DNA of 33,908 nt from CAZDUZ01 sp964508755. GTDB taxonomy: Bacteria; Patescibacteriota; Dojkabacteria; SC72; JAFGCJ01. Location: assembly GCA_964508755.1 (NCBI GenBank), contig CAZDUZ010000005.1, positions 1 to 33,908 on the forward strand, read 5' to 3'. This document shows, one piece after another, positions 15,004 through 24,100 of the stretch. Made by a program: the position numbers and the translations under genes. Position 1 is the first letter of the stretch, and each line of letters starts with the position of its first letter. The notes below the pieces were generated by a model, which was not told where the DNA came from, did no database searches, and saw nothing but the letters and a program-made list of their open reading frames with translations.

Positions 15004-16059
15004 ATGCTTACTCATTCCATGTCATATACCCGAAAAGATATATCTTCAACCGAAATTGAATTTTCTCTTTCACTTCCTTATTCTGATTTTCAAAAAAAAT
15101 ACGAAGCAGAACTTGCTGAGGTTGCTAAGCAGGTAAAAGTTTCTGGCTTTCGACCCGGAAAAGCTCCGGTAACTTTGATCGGAGATGAAAGACGTGATGA
15201 AGTGCGACGTCATGTGTTGGAGCATTTCATTAGCGATGAAGCGAATGATGTTTTAAGGAAAGAAAAGGTTGTACCAGCCCTTCCTCCGTCAGTTTCAATT
15301 TCAAAATTTGAGGAGGGGAAATCGATTGAATTTCTTTTGAAAGCACTCATTATTCCCAAGATTACTTTGCCTGCGATGTCTTCACTGAAAACCAAGAAGG
15401 CAAAAGTTTCTGTCGAAGAAAAGGATATCGATGCAGTCGAAAAAAGTATGTGGGAACAGCATCGAGGTAAGTTTAAAGATAAAACTGATGCCTGGGTTGC
15501 AGCTATTGCTCCAAAACTAGGATTTAAATCAAAAACTCGAGCGGAGTTGCGTGAAGAAATCAAAAAAGCCGTTGAATATGAGAAAGATCGCATTGCGACT
15601 CAGCAATTTGCGCATGATGCTCTTATGGAAGCAATCGAACTTGCAAAAGTAACCGTTCCTGAAAAGGTAATTAAATACGAAGCCCAAGAACGTGAACGAT
15701 CTTTCCTCTCAACGTTGCATGATATGAATATGACGGTTGATGAATATACAAAAAATCGAAAGGTGACAATGGAGGAAATGCGTAAACAGTGGGAAAAAGA
15801 TTCGAAAGAAGCTGTTGAAACAGATGTACTGCTTTCAGAGTACGCTCGCGACAGAAAGATTACCCTTACTCCAGAAGAGCTTGAAACAGAAGTACAGCTG
15901 ATAAAAATGCAATCAAAGAATCCTTCTGACGCAGTGTTTGACAATCCCGAGTGGAGGGGATATATTAGTCGTGTAGTACTAAAAAGGAAGTCAGTTCAAG
16001 CTTTTACCGATGAGCTGCGTTCGCTTGCCAGCGAACCTAATGATACTTCTGGCAAATAA
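15004..16059 (+). CDS. tig: Trigger factor chaperone without PPIase domain
   Basis: Ribosome-bound chaperone for nascent chains. The N-terminal ribosome-binding domain carries the signature GFRPGKAP. After the N-domain (ending near IIPKITLPAM) the protein goes straight to the helical arm domain (FKSKTRAELREEIKK and following), which runs to the C-terminus. The FKBP-type PPIase domain usual in the middle is absent, which explains 351 residues instead of about 430. Start alternatives are 15004 (MLTHSMSY) and 15019 (MSYTRKD); the second is closer to the family start. The gene follows the sortase gene, with its own promoter. Confidence 0.92.
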   Translation: MLTHSMSYTRKDISSTEIEFSLSLPYSDFQKKYEAELAEVAKQVKVSGFRPGKAPVTLIGDERRDEVRRHVLEHFISDEANDVLRKEKVVPALPPSVSISKFEEGKSIEFLLKALIIPKITLPAMSSLKTKKAKVSVEEKDIDAVEKSMWEQHRGKFKDKTDAWVAAIAPKLGFKSKTRAELREEIKKAVEYEKDRIATQQFAHDALMEAIELAKVTVPEKVIKYEAQERERSFLSTLHDMNMTVDEYTKNRKVTMEEMRKQWEKDSKEAVETDVLLSEYARDRKITLTPEELETEVQLIKMQSKNPSDAVFDNPEWRGYISRVVLKRKSVQAFTDELRSLASEPNDTSGK

Positions 16060-16117
16060 TATCGACGGTCATTTCCGTCAACATAAATTTTCTACTTTCC
16101 TATACATGGGACGGATA

Positions 16118-16480
16118 ATGTCCAAGTTAATGTCGATGGTTACCGCATTGTCGGTAATGCTGCTTTCGGCTGCTCCCGCCTTGGCGCAGTTTGAGTATGA
16201 ATACGATTATGGGTATGACACGGGATCAGAAGCCGTTGGTGCAGGTATGGGTATTTTTATGATTGCAGTATGGTGCTGTTTTGCGATATTTGGAATTTTG
16301 AATCTCGTTGTCTTCGTAATGTCATTAATCCACTGTATCCAGCATGCTCCTGAAGATCAGAAAACATTATGGATTATCTTGATCCTTCTTGTGCCTTTTG
16401 GTGCATGGGTATACTTCTTCACCAAGCGTAAGCAGTGGTCATCAACGTCTGCTCCTAAAAGTGAAGTAAGCAAATCGTAG
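16118..16480 (+). CDS. Small membrane protein with signal peptide, PLDc_N-like
   Basis: About 120 residues. The N-terminus MSKLMSMVTALSVMLLSAAP ends in ALA before QFEYEYDYGYD, a clear signal peptide. An acidic Tyr-rich stretch follows, then two membrane helices (FMIAVWCCFAIFGILNLVVF and LWIILILLVPFGAWVYFF), separated by HCIQHAPEDQKT, and a basic tail. The two-helix pattern resembles the PLDc_N domain found in many small membrane proteins, which gives little functional information. The start is chosen at 16118; 16106 and 16130 are alternatives, and GATAAT 10 nt before 16130 would fit a leaderless start there. Confidence 0.75.
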   Translation: MSKLMSMVTALSVMLLSAAPALAQFEYEYDYGYDTGSEAVGAGMGIFMIAVWCCFAIFGILNLVVFVMSLIHCIQHAPEDQKTLWIILILLVPFGAWVYFFTKRKQWSSTSAPKSEVSKS

Positions 16481-16508
16481 TAGCAGTCATTTAGTGAATG
16501 TGAATTAG

Positions 16509-16535
16509 ACGGGAGCTGATATCAGCTCCCGTTTT
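16509..16535 (+). terminator. Intrinsic terminator after the PLDc_N-like gene
   Basis: A perfect 24-bp palindrome (16509-16532, GGGAGCTGA core) followed by TTTTC. It closes the transcription unit before lemA. Confidence 0.85.
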
Positions 16536-16601
16536 CAATACTAGTGACTTAGGGTACAATAGAGATGTTATGAGTTCTTAAGTTTTCATTTTCATTACGT
16601 A

Positions 16602-17240
16602 ATGAAAAAATTACTAGCCGTGCTCGGAGTGGGGTGCGGAGCATTGATAATAGTAGCCATTGCATTGTTTTTCAGTGTGATGAGCCTACGTAATAATCTC
16701 GTTCTTAAGGAGGAAGATGTTGAAACGCAGTGGTCGCAAGTTGAAAACGAGTACCAAAGACGTTTTGATCTTATTCCAAACCTTGTTGCATCAGTAAGAG
16801 GTTTTATGGAGCAGGAACGCGAAATATTTGAAGATATCGCTGAAGCTCGAACCCGGTATGCTGGTGCTCCTTCTGGTACCAATGAAAAGGTTGAAGCTGC
16901 AAATGAATTAGAATCTACTCTTGGGAGACTTCTTGTTATTATGGAGAATTACCCTGTATTAAAGAGCGACCAGACTGTTATCTCTCTTATGGCACAACTA
17001 GAGGGCACTGAGAATCGAATTTCAGTCGAAAGAAGGAGATACAATGAAGTCGTTAATGAATTTAACAAGATGCTTCGTGTGTTTCCAAATAGTCTCATCA
17101 ATGATTTGTTCCTTCACTTTGATGAAAAGGAGCGCTTTGAATCTGTTGAGGGTGCTGACATCGCTCCCGAGGTAGATCTCGAATTTAATGATGAAGATTC
17201 AGGGACGGAGCCTACAACGGATGAAAGTGCAAACGAATAA
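16602..17240 (+). CDS. lemA: LemA family membrane protein
   Basis: 212 residues. An N-terminal membrane helix (about 5-27) is followed by the LemA helical domain with NNLVLKEEDVETQWSQVENE, YQRRFDLIPNLVASVRGFM, ENYPVLKSDQTV, GTENRISVERRRYNE and FNKMLRVFPNSLI, all family hallmarks. A C-terminal acidic tail (EDSGTEPTTDESANE) is added. The molecular role of LemA is not settled. It is very often next to a TPM-domain protein, as here, with 41 bp between the genes, so the two probably act together at the membrane. A TACAAT about 45 nt upstream is a possible -10. Confidence 0.93.
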   Translation: MKKLLAVLGVGCGALIIVAIALFFSVMSLRNNLVLKEEDVETQWSQVENEYQRRFDLIPNLVASVRGFMEQEREIFEDIAEARTRYAGAPSGTNEKVEAANELESTLGRLLVIMENYPVLKSDQTVISLMAQLEGTENRISVERRRYNEVVNEFNKMLRVFPNSLINDLFLHFDEKERFESVEGADIAPEVDLEFNDEDSGTEPTTDESANE

Positions 17241-17281
17241 TCGGTACTATATACAGAGTTAAGAATTAAGAGTTCAGTAAC

Positions 17282-18256
17282 ATGAAGCATATACTTGGAG
17301 TGTGGCTGGGATTAGCAGTTTTACTTTCTGGCGTTGTGAGCTGGCAGGTTTCAGCTGCGCGCTTTGAGTTTCCTGATCCCACCGGGTACGTAAATGATTA
17401 TGCGAATGTTCTCACCAATGACTCTGAAGTAGAGGCGAAAGTAAAATCGCTTGTCGAAAGCGATTCAACAGAGATATTTGTCTTAACGATAGAGAAACTT
17501 CCGGATACTGTTACCATTGAAACCTTTATTCCCTACCTTACCGATGAACATCCAAAATGGCGTGCAGGACAGGAAAAATATGATAACGGAATTTTCTTTA
17601 CTTTAGTTACCGGTGGATCTGAAGGTCAGCGAGATGTCCGTATTGATGTCGGATATGGGTTGGAAGGCGCTCTTCCAGATATCACAGCGAAAATGATTCT
17701 TGAGAATGATGTTGTCCCTAAGCTTAAGGCTGGAGATCTTAATGGAGGTGTTTCTATGGGGGTTGATAAGATTATTAAAGCAGTAAGAGGAGAATATACA
17801 GGAGGGGCTGGTACGATAACCGATTCTGAGAATGCTCCGGGTGTAATTGACCTACTGGGAGGGTGTTGCTTTATGTTCTTCTTTTTTGTTTTTCCCGTCT
17901 TAGGTTCATTTCTGGGAAGAACAAAAAGCTGGTGGTTAGGTGGGATTTTAGGGTTAATAACTGGGGTTATTGCATCAATAGTAATTGCTTTAGCATTGCC
18001 TTCTTGGGGTGTATTTCGGTTCCTGTCCTTTATCTTACTTCCGGCAGGACTTGGAGTTGCAGGACTTCTATTCGACTTATTTGTCTCAAAGACGTATCGG
18101 CATAGCAAAGGCGGGGAGTTGGGAAGAATACTTGGTCATACGTTTTCTTCAAGAAGTGGAGGTTGGGGCGGATTTAGTGGAGGTGGGTTTGGCGGTGGTT
18201 TTGGAGGAGGTGGTGGAGGATCGTTTGGCGGTGGAGGTGCCGGTTCGAAGTGGTAG
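17282..18256 (+). CDS. TPM-domain membrane protein (LemA partner)
   Basis: 324 residues. The signal peptide ends near SWQVSA. The TPM domain (about 30-170) follows, with FPDPTGYVNDYANVL, DNGIFFTLVTG, IDVGYGLEGALPDITAKMIL and the ending GVDKIIKAVRGEY. Two or three membrane helices come next (CCFMFFFFVFPVLGSFLG, LGGILGLITGVIASIVIALA and FLSFILLPAGLGVAGLLFDL). The C-terminal tail is nearly pure Gly with Phe and Ser (GGFGGGFGGGGGG), typical of this family. TPM proteins have been linked to phosphatase activity and photosystem repair in plants; the bacterial role is unclear. It probably forms an operon with lemA. Confidence 0.92.
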   Translation: MKHILGVWLGLAVLLSGVVSWQVSAARFEFPDPTGYVNDYANVLTNDSEVEAKVKSLVESDSTEIFVLTIEKLPDTVTIETFIPYLTDEHPKWRAGQEKYDNGIFFTLVTGGSEGQRDVRIDVGYGLEGALPDITAKMILENDVVPKLKAGDLNGGVSMGVDKIIKAVRGEYTGGAGTITDSENAPGVIDLLGGCCFMFFFFVFPVLGSFLGRTKSWWLGGILGLITGVIASIVIALALPSWGVFRFLSFILLPAGLGVAGLLFDLFVSKTYRHSKGGELGRILGHTFSSRSGGWGGFSGGGFGGGFGGGGGGSFGGGGAGSKW

Positions 18257-18276
18257 TGAGAAAAAACATACTGCCG

Positions 18277-18332
18277 TGATATAATCTGGTGCTGCACTTC
18301 TTTTCAAAGGTTAGGTATTATTTGTTTATACT
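18277..18332 (+). promoter_or_regulatory. Two -10 elements upstream of the clpP-linked gene
   Basis: Extended TGATATAAT (hexamer 18280-18285) and a second TATACT (18327-18332). The second is 8 nt before the ATG at 18341 and would give a leaderless mRNA. Confidence 0.5.
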
Positions 18333-18340
18333 TCATAATT

Positions 18341-18724
18341 ATGAATGGACGTGTTGAGGATTTGAAAGAGTATTGTGTCGTTGTAGCTGGAGTTGGAGTA
18401 TCAGGTCCGCATGGCTTTGAAAATGGTTTACACGTTACGGTGATGGGTATTAAAGCTGAAACCGAAGAGCAGGCAGGTCAGAGACCCTTTGAAATTTATG
18501 ATTCAGAAAAAGGAGTTATGACAGGTTATGCTATAACTGATATTCGAAGGGTGTGGGTGTTGCCAACTAATAAATATTTAGCGATATGCAGAGAATTAGA
18601 GTCAAGGGATCAAAGTTTCCCTATGCGGGTAGATAACGAAGAGCGTTTTGAGCAAGTAAAACAAGAGTTAGAGGCATTACTCGAACAAATAGAAGGACGA
18701 GAAGGATCCCTAAGAATTTCATAA
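18341..18724 (+). CDS. Unrecognised 127-aa protein upstream of clpP
   Basis: The family is not recognised. The first part is beta-rich (EYCVVVAGVGVSG, GLHVTVMGIKAET, DIRRVWVLPTN), and the last 35 residues form a charged helix with coiled-coil character (EERFEQVKQELEALLEQIEG). No signal peptide or membrane segment. It ends 18 nt before clpP on the same strand without a terminator between them, so the two are probably co-transcribed and it may be connected with Clp proteolysis, but nothing in its sequence proves that. The start is supported by a -10 eight nt upstream. Confidence 0.7.
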   Translation: MNGRVEDLKEYCVVVAGVGVSGPHGFENGLHVTVMGIKAETEEQAGQRPFEIYDSEKGVMTGYAITDIRRVWVLPTNKYLAICRELESRDQSFPMRVDNEERFEQVKQELEALLEQIEGREGSLRIS

Positions 18725-18742
18725 ATTCATTGAAAAACTTAC

Positions 18743-19321
18743 ATGTCATACCTCATTCCAACAGTCATTGAACGAAAAGGTCACCGTGAAGTAGCTTACG
18801 ATATATTTTCACGTCTTTTAGAAGACAGAATCATCTTTATCGGTGCGCATATCGATATCGATTTAGCTAACCTTGTTATCGCTCAGCTTCTCTTTCTCGA
18901 AAAAGAAAGCACGAAGGATGATATCCGTATTTACATTAATAGCTATGGGGGAGATGTATCCGCTGGTCTTTCAATCATCGATACCATGAATCACGTGAAA
19001 CCTGATGTTTCTACTATTGCGGTTGGAATGGCGGCGAGTATGGGTGCCATGCTTCTTGCCTGTGGTACGAAAGGCAAGCGTTTAGCGCTTCCCAATGCTG
19101 AAGTTATGCTTCATCAGCCAAGTGGTGGGGCTAAAGGACAAGCATCAGAAATAGAAATTGCTGCAGAACATATCAGAAAAACAAAAGATCGATTATATGC
19201 ACTGATTTCTAAACAGACTGGAAAGACAAAAGCTCAGATCGAAAAGGATGCAGATCGTGATCGATGGCTGACTGCCAAAGAAGCCCTCGATTATGGTATT
19301 ATTGACCGGGTAGTGAAGTAA
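18743..19321 (+). CDS. clpP: ATP-dependent Clp protease proteolytic subunit
   Basis: 192-residue serine peptidase that forms the ClpP barrel. The catalytic Ser is in GMAASMGAM, the His in MLHQPSGG, and the Asp in the DRDRWLTAKEAL region; the N-terminal loop starts SYLIPTVIERKGHRE. YINSYGGDVSAGLSI is the oxyanion region. Length is normal, with little or no propeptide. No Shine-Dalgarno is seen, and it sits 18 nt after an unknown gene that probably shares its transcript. Which AAA+ partner feeds it is open: the ClpC-like protein at the left edge lacks a recognisable ClpP-docking tripeptide, and no clpX is in the window. Confidence 0.97.
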   Translation: MSYLIPTVIERKGHREVAYDIFSRLLEDRIIFIGAHIDIDLANLVIAQLLFLEKESTKDDIRIYINSYGGDVSAGLSIIDTMNHVKPDVSTIAVGMAASMGAMLLACGTKGKRLALPNAEVMLHQPSGGAKGQASEIEIAAEHIRKTKDRLYALISKQTGKTKAQIEKDADRDRWLTAKEALDYGIIDRVVK

Positions 19322-19397
19322 TTCGTGTAGAATGTGTTTAGAATTATGTGTTGTACAGTTGCGTGGATACCTTGATTGAGTTATAAACACAACGTCC

Positions 19398-19473
19398 GGG
19401 CGGTTAGCTCAGCTGGCAGAGCACTACAATGACACTGTAGGGGTCATAGGTTCAAGTCCTATACCGCCCACCA
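19398..19473 (+). tRNA. tRNA-Val (anticodon GAC)
   Basis: Cloverleaf with acceptor GGGCGGT (19398-19404) and ACCGCCC (19463-19469), A73, and encoded CCA (19471-19473). D arm TAGCTCAGCTGGCAGAGCA; anticodon stem CTACA/TGTAG with loop ATGACAC and anticodon GAC at 19431-19433; T arm GGTTCAAGTCC. The AT-rich 148 bp that follow hold no other feature apart from possible promoter elements of the next gene. Confidence 0.96.
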
Positions 19474-19621
19474 TACCCTTCCTCCCTAACATTTGTTCCC
19501 ATCATGTAATTATCTGCAAATTTTTGAGTCCTTAATTATAATTGTGTTCCTAATTATTAGCTATTGTGAATTACGCATTCCTTTGCTATTGTTATTTTTG
19601 TTAAATTCCACTTCATAACTC

Positions 19622-20473
19622 ATGGATAATTCATCGATTACTCAAGCTTCTCCTGTTGTAAATGAACAACGGCCCACATCGACAAACAATAGTACATCAA
19701 ACAAAACTCTTCTCTATGTATTAATTGCTGCATTACTATTATTAGTACTTGTCCTCGGTGGAATTCTCGCATATATGGTACTTACGAAAGATGTATATAA
19801 TGACAAGGATAAAACAAATGATGATGATTCCGTAGTATCCATCTGTACCTATGATTCAGTCGTCTACTACGAAGGCGATACCTTTCCGGCCACCGATGGA
19901 TGCAATACCTGTACGTGCGAAAGTGGTAATGTCAGTTGTACAGAGATGGGGTGCGATGGTGAAGGTAATGAAACAGATGAAGCCCAGTATAATTCGACGA
20001 CACGTACCTGTGTGGTAAGTGCCGGAAATGTAACGGTAGAGTTAATGAGTGAATATCCCGTTGGTGTTACCGTAACTCCAGTTGATGGTTCAGATCGATG
20101 TACGAATACTTTTACTTATGGAAATTCCACTTTAGAAATTGGTTATAACTGGGGAGAATATTTCGGGATACAATATGGATCAGATAATTCAGAGAATGTC
20201 GCTTCTTCGTATCTAAATTCGGTTATTAGAGTAACCTGGGACAATCAAGGTACGTACTTATATGGTATACCTGCTGGTAACAACAACTGCTATCAGAAAC
20301 CAGCAGACGATCCTTGCAATGTATACTTTGGCAATGATAAACCCTATCTCTTTAATCCTGGACTTGTTGAAAATGGAGTTGCTGAAGCGTTGGTATCTGT
20401 AAGCGATGACAAAGAGGATGTTCTACAGGTATTCGACTACATCATTGGTCATTCGACGGTTGTTATCAAGTAG
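19622..20473 (+). CDS. Membrane-anchored surface protein with VWC/pacifastin-like Cys domain
   Basis: 283 residues: Ser/Thr/Asn-rich start, membrane helix (about 29-54), acidic linker, then a compact Cys-rich module at residues 75-111 with six Cys (75, 94, 97, 99, 106, 111) in the pattern YYEGDTFPATDGCNTCTCES and VSCTEMGC. This is the pattern of von Willebrand type C or pacifastin-like domains, better known from animals. The remaining 170 residues are a beta-rich domain with further Cys (RTCVVSAG, VTVELMSEYPVGVTVTP, NNCYQKP, DPCNVYFG) and no recognised family. Probably exposed on the cell surface; binding or adhesion is inferred. It has its own AT-rich upstream region. Confidence 0.75.
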   Translation: MDNSSITQASPVVNEQRPTSTNNSTSNKTLLYVLIAALLLLVLVLGGILAYMVLTKDVYNDKDKTNDDDSVVSICTYDSVVYYEGDTFPATDGCNTCTCESGNVSCTEMGCDGEGNETDEAQYNSTTRTCVVSAGNVTVELMSEYPVGVTVTPVDGSDRCTNTFTYGNSTLEIGYNWGEYFGIQYGSDNSENVASSYLNSVIRVTWDNQGTYLYGIPAGNNNCYQKPADDPCNVYFGNDKPYLFNPGLVENGVAEALVSVSDDKEDVLQVFDYIIGHSTVVIK

Positions 20474-20500
20474 AATTTGTATATCATAATCATCCTTTTA

Positions 20501-20965
20501 TTACCTTCTTCCACTTCTTGAGGGGAATTCTCCTTTTGGAGCATGTACCCGTGTTGTATTTGGTAAGTTTCTGATATTTGCTATACGTTCTCTTTGCAAC
20601 CTTTCCCCTTCTTCCCTTGTAGTGATGCAAACGAGATAAGTGTGATTTTCATTAATTTTTTGTGCATTATCTTCAGTGATATCTAAATACATTCCAATAA
20701 TTAGTCCTCTAGGATCAAGTAAGTACCCATCTTCAACTGACGCAACTGGTAGGCCATCAATCTCGATACCAATCGGATGTTGTACACAGTCCCAAGAAAT
20801 TGCTACTACTCGATGAGTAGAAATTGCATGCAAAAATCTTTCATCTTGAGAATTAGCTAGTGTAATAGCATCTTCTTCTGTTAATGGTACGATGGTTACA
20901 TGGGAACATTCCTCGTGAGTGTAGCCTTCTGTTGTGTTTGGAGGTGCAAGTCGATTTGTATCCAT
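20501..20965 (-). CDS. Unrecognised 154-aa protein
   Basis: Soluble protein without a recognised family. The middle part is beta/alpha (SHVTIVPLTEEDAITLANS, HRVVAISWDCVQHPIGIEID, LDPRGLIIGMYLDI), followed by a charged helix with EEGERLQRERIANIRN and a basic tail. The start is well supported: TATAGT at 20979-20974 on the minus strand ends 8 nt before the ATG, so the mRNA should be leaderless. Convergent with the VWC-like gene, 27 bp apart. The Cys/His content (EECSHV, WDCVQH) does not form a clear metal motif. Confidence 0.65.
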   Translation of the reverse strand: MDTNRLAPPNTTEGYTHEECSHVTIVPLTEEDAITLANSQDERFLHAISTHRVVAISWDCVQHPIGIEIDGLPVASVEDGYLLDPRGLIIGMYLDITEDNAQKINENHTYLVCITTREEGERLQRERIANIRNLPNTTRVHAPKGEFPSRSGRR

Positions 20966-20973
20966 ATTTCCGC

Positions 20974-20979
20974 ACTATA
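20974..20979 (-). promoter_or_regulatory. -10 of the 154-aa gene (leaderless)
   Basis: TATAGT on the minus strand, 8 nt from the ATG at 20965. Confidence 0.55.
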
Positions 20980-21065
20980 CAATTTAATTCATAAGTTTCA
21001 ATGCCATATTAATTATAACAATTATTTGATACAAACGACATTATTAAAGGAAACGATCTCCCTAT

Positions 21066-21118
21066 TTGACAAAGTTTTGATAGCAGTCTAGTCTGGAGTA
21101 GACATCGGAATTGTTCCG
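21066..21118 (+). promoter_or_regulatory. Promoter of the large surface protein
   Basis: TTGACA (21066-21071), 17-bp spacer, TAGTCT (21089-21094). The leader after it contains the small hairpin CGGAA-TTG-TTCCG (21106-21118). The ATG is at 21141. Confidence 0.65.
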
Positions 21119-21140
21119 CTAATTTCACTACAACTAAATA

Positions 21141-24100
21141 ATGATCAGCCGTACCCCTGATTCTACTCCTCGTTCGAGCAAGAAACGTATGCCTTCTAGC
21201 TCATTTGTATTAAAGCTTCTCCTTACGATCTCGATATTGTCAGTTGTTATAACATTTGCTTACATTTTTGTGTTGTGGGGGACTGAGCCATCAAGCAATC
21301 CGAAAGATATATTTGTTACCAATGTGACTGATCGTTCGGCAACCATCACTTGGGTTACGGATGAAGAAACGAAAGGTGTTGTGGTTGTGAATTCAAATGG
21401 TTATTTCAATCCCGGGGTATTTGCTACTTTTGGTGCAAATGCATCGTACGATGACCGTGATGTCACACGCCTTGAGTTAGAGATGGCGAATGAAAGCGGA
21501 AATAATTCAGATGAATCATCTGCTCCGTCAGTTCTCAAAGGATTACTCAACCCGCGCTTGTTACAGAGATACAAAGTCCATCATGTTACCATTTCAAATC
21601 TTGATCCTGATAAAACGTACTATTTTGCAGTCGGAAACGGATATTCATTCGATGAATCTGAGCAAAACACCTTTAAAACCTTTTCTGAACTAGATGCGCT
21701 CTTACTTCCCGATCCTGCCTATGGTCTCGTGAAACGACCGGAAGGTTCTATGTCAAAACTTGTTTCTGTTAACGATGCTCTCGTCTATCTTACCGCTCAA
21801 AGTGAAGATGGAAGCAAAATCTCAAATACACTTTCGACGGTTGTAAGTAGTTCTGGTTCTTGGTATATCGACTTAAGTTCCGCTCGAAGTAATGAAGGGG
21901 ATCTTTTCTGGACAACGTTATCAACATTAGAACTAGACAGAGCAAAAGAAAAAATTGAAGTATATAGTGGAGATTATGGAGAAATGACCCGATTAGTATC
22001 TACTTTAGCTGATTCTCCTGCATATCCTTTTGTATTAAATAGAGTTGATGACGTTACGCTTCCTGAAAATAGTGTTTCCGGTTCAAGTGATTTATGTGTG
22101 GGTGCAGAGACCGAAGGTCTTCCTTGCTGGATAAACTATGAGCAAATGGATCCGTATATGAAAGGAGAGGATTGCACCTATGAGTGTACAGGTAAGGGAT
22201 ATTGCAATGCTCAGGGATTGTGTGAAAACCAGTGGACACCTGGCTCTGTTTGTAGGAAATTAGAACCAACCTGTGGAGACGCTTGTTTAATAGGAGTGCA
22301 GTGTTATGAAGGACAGACTTGTACAGATGGAAGTCCCACAGATTGTTGTACCGGTACCTGTGAATGGGTGTATCAGGAGTCTGGAGGTACTTCAAACGGA
22401 GTCCCACTCGTATCTAGTAGCATTGGTACTGCAAGCTCTCTCTACTCGAATGTTAAGGATCAGACCGCTCAAGCTTTAGGGTTGTTTGATGAAATGGTTA
22501 CCCCGGTAAGTGCGGGTAATTGCAGTTGTAATTGTGGAGGAACTCAAGGTTCATTTACGAGTGTCTACTGCGGAAAAACAGGAACAACTTCTCAGCAAAC
22601 ATTTGAAGATGGTTGTTATGAGATTATTGAGCATTGTAATGCTGAGGGATTAAATGGTGGAAGTACCTGTAATACAAATCATACGTACTTTGAAAAAGGT
22701 CGTAAACTTAGCTCCTCAGCTTGCGATGGCACTCCTGCGCCTGGTGGATCGGGGACTCCTTCGCAGAATCCTGCTACAAGCTCAGGATCATCACCTTGTT
22801 ACTGTGAAAGGCAAGATGCACAAGGAAACTGGATAAACTGCCATTTTAATGAGTCAGCTGTCCAGCAGGCAATGACTGAATGTCAGCGAAAAGCTAATGA
22901 GACTGGTGTATCACAACAGCTTTGGTGTAGTTCGTGGTCGGCAGGTTCATCTGCAGCTTCGACTCTTTATTCAAGAGCTGTACAAAGTAGTAATACTACT
23001 ATTTTAGGAAACGATAACGTTCTTGGGGAACAAAATGCTCCTCGAGAACCTTCACGAAATCCCATTACCCTCCATGATGGATGCGAAGGGGTAGAAAACT
23101 GCAACAATGGGTGCTGTACTCCTGACAAACCCCCAGCCGAACCTGAAAAGAAATGTTGTGAAATACCTGCTGCTACACAAAACTCCTTTTCACCAACCTA
23201 TCAAATGCTAAATCCTGATGATTGTAAACGGATAACTGGAGCAAAAGTGCTTGACTCTGTCTGTCCGAATAATCCTGCACTTCCTCCAAATCAACCAAGT
23301 GATCCAGAAGTTTGCTGTGTATCTTCAAGTAATGATAGGTCACAAGCAAAGGTGATGAAACAGAGTGAATGTTCAAGGATTACGGGCTCGTCAGCACAAT
23401 CATCCTCATTCTGTTCAGAAGTCCATTGTTGTAGTTACTTGAATCAAAGTTCCACTGAAAGTAGACGTCTTTCAATTTCTGAATGTCTTGTAAAAACAAA
23501 CGGACATATTGTGGATGAGAGCCAATGCAATAATCCGTCACAAGGGAACCCAGGAAATTCAGATTTACCAAGATTAATTTGTTGTATTACTGAAGCAAGG
23601 GACGATGGAACGGTCCTTCGAAAGGAGAAACGAAGTCCGGTTGATTGTGTGTCTTCTAATCAAAGAGAAGAGAGTTTCTGTGATACAGGAATAGGAGATG
23701 TTGTGGATGCCTCAATAACCCTTGGAGAATTATGTCTTTTTCCTCTTGGGTGCCGATGTCTTGATGATGAATCCGGAATAAATGGGTATGTTCCTGTCGG
23801 TCAAGTCTGTTCTTTAGACAAAGATAGTTGTTCAGATCCTGCTAACAATGGAAAAACGTGTGCGTATAATCGTTTGGGTGTAAATGGAGTCTGTTATGGC
23901 GGTGATTGTGTCTTACCTGTTCCTGTCGGGACTCCATATACAACAAAGGTTGAAAGTATTGCTCAGAAATTGAGCGGAGCGTTAGAAAAACTATTATCTC
24001 CGATAAATGCTCAAGAGAATGAAGATGCTGTGGTACAGGGAGACATTTTCTTGGTTCCTTCGATGGGCATCTATACCATTAAGCTTGGTGATGAATATCT

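Noticed and set aside
18009..18284. Overlapping frame in the Gly-rich tail of the TPM protein
   Set aside because: Shadow frame produced by GGA/GGT-rich codons; the TPM frame has clear domain evidence.
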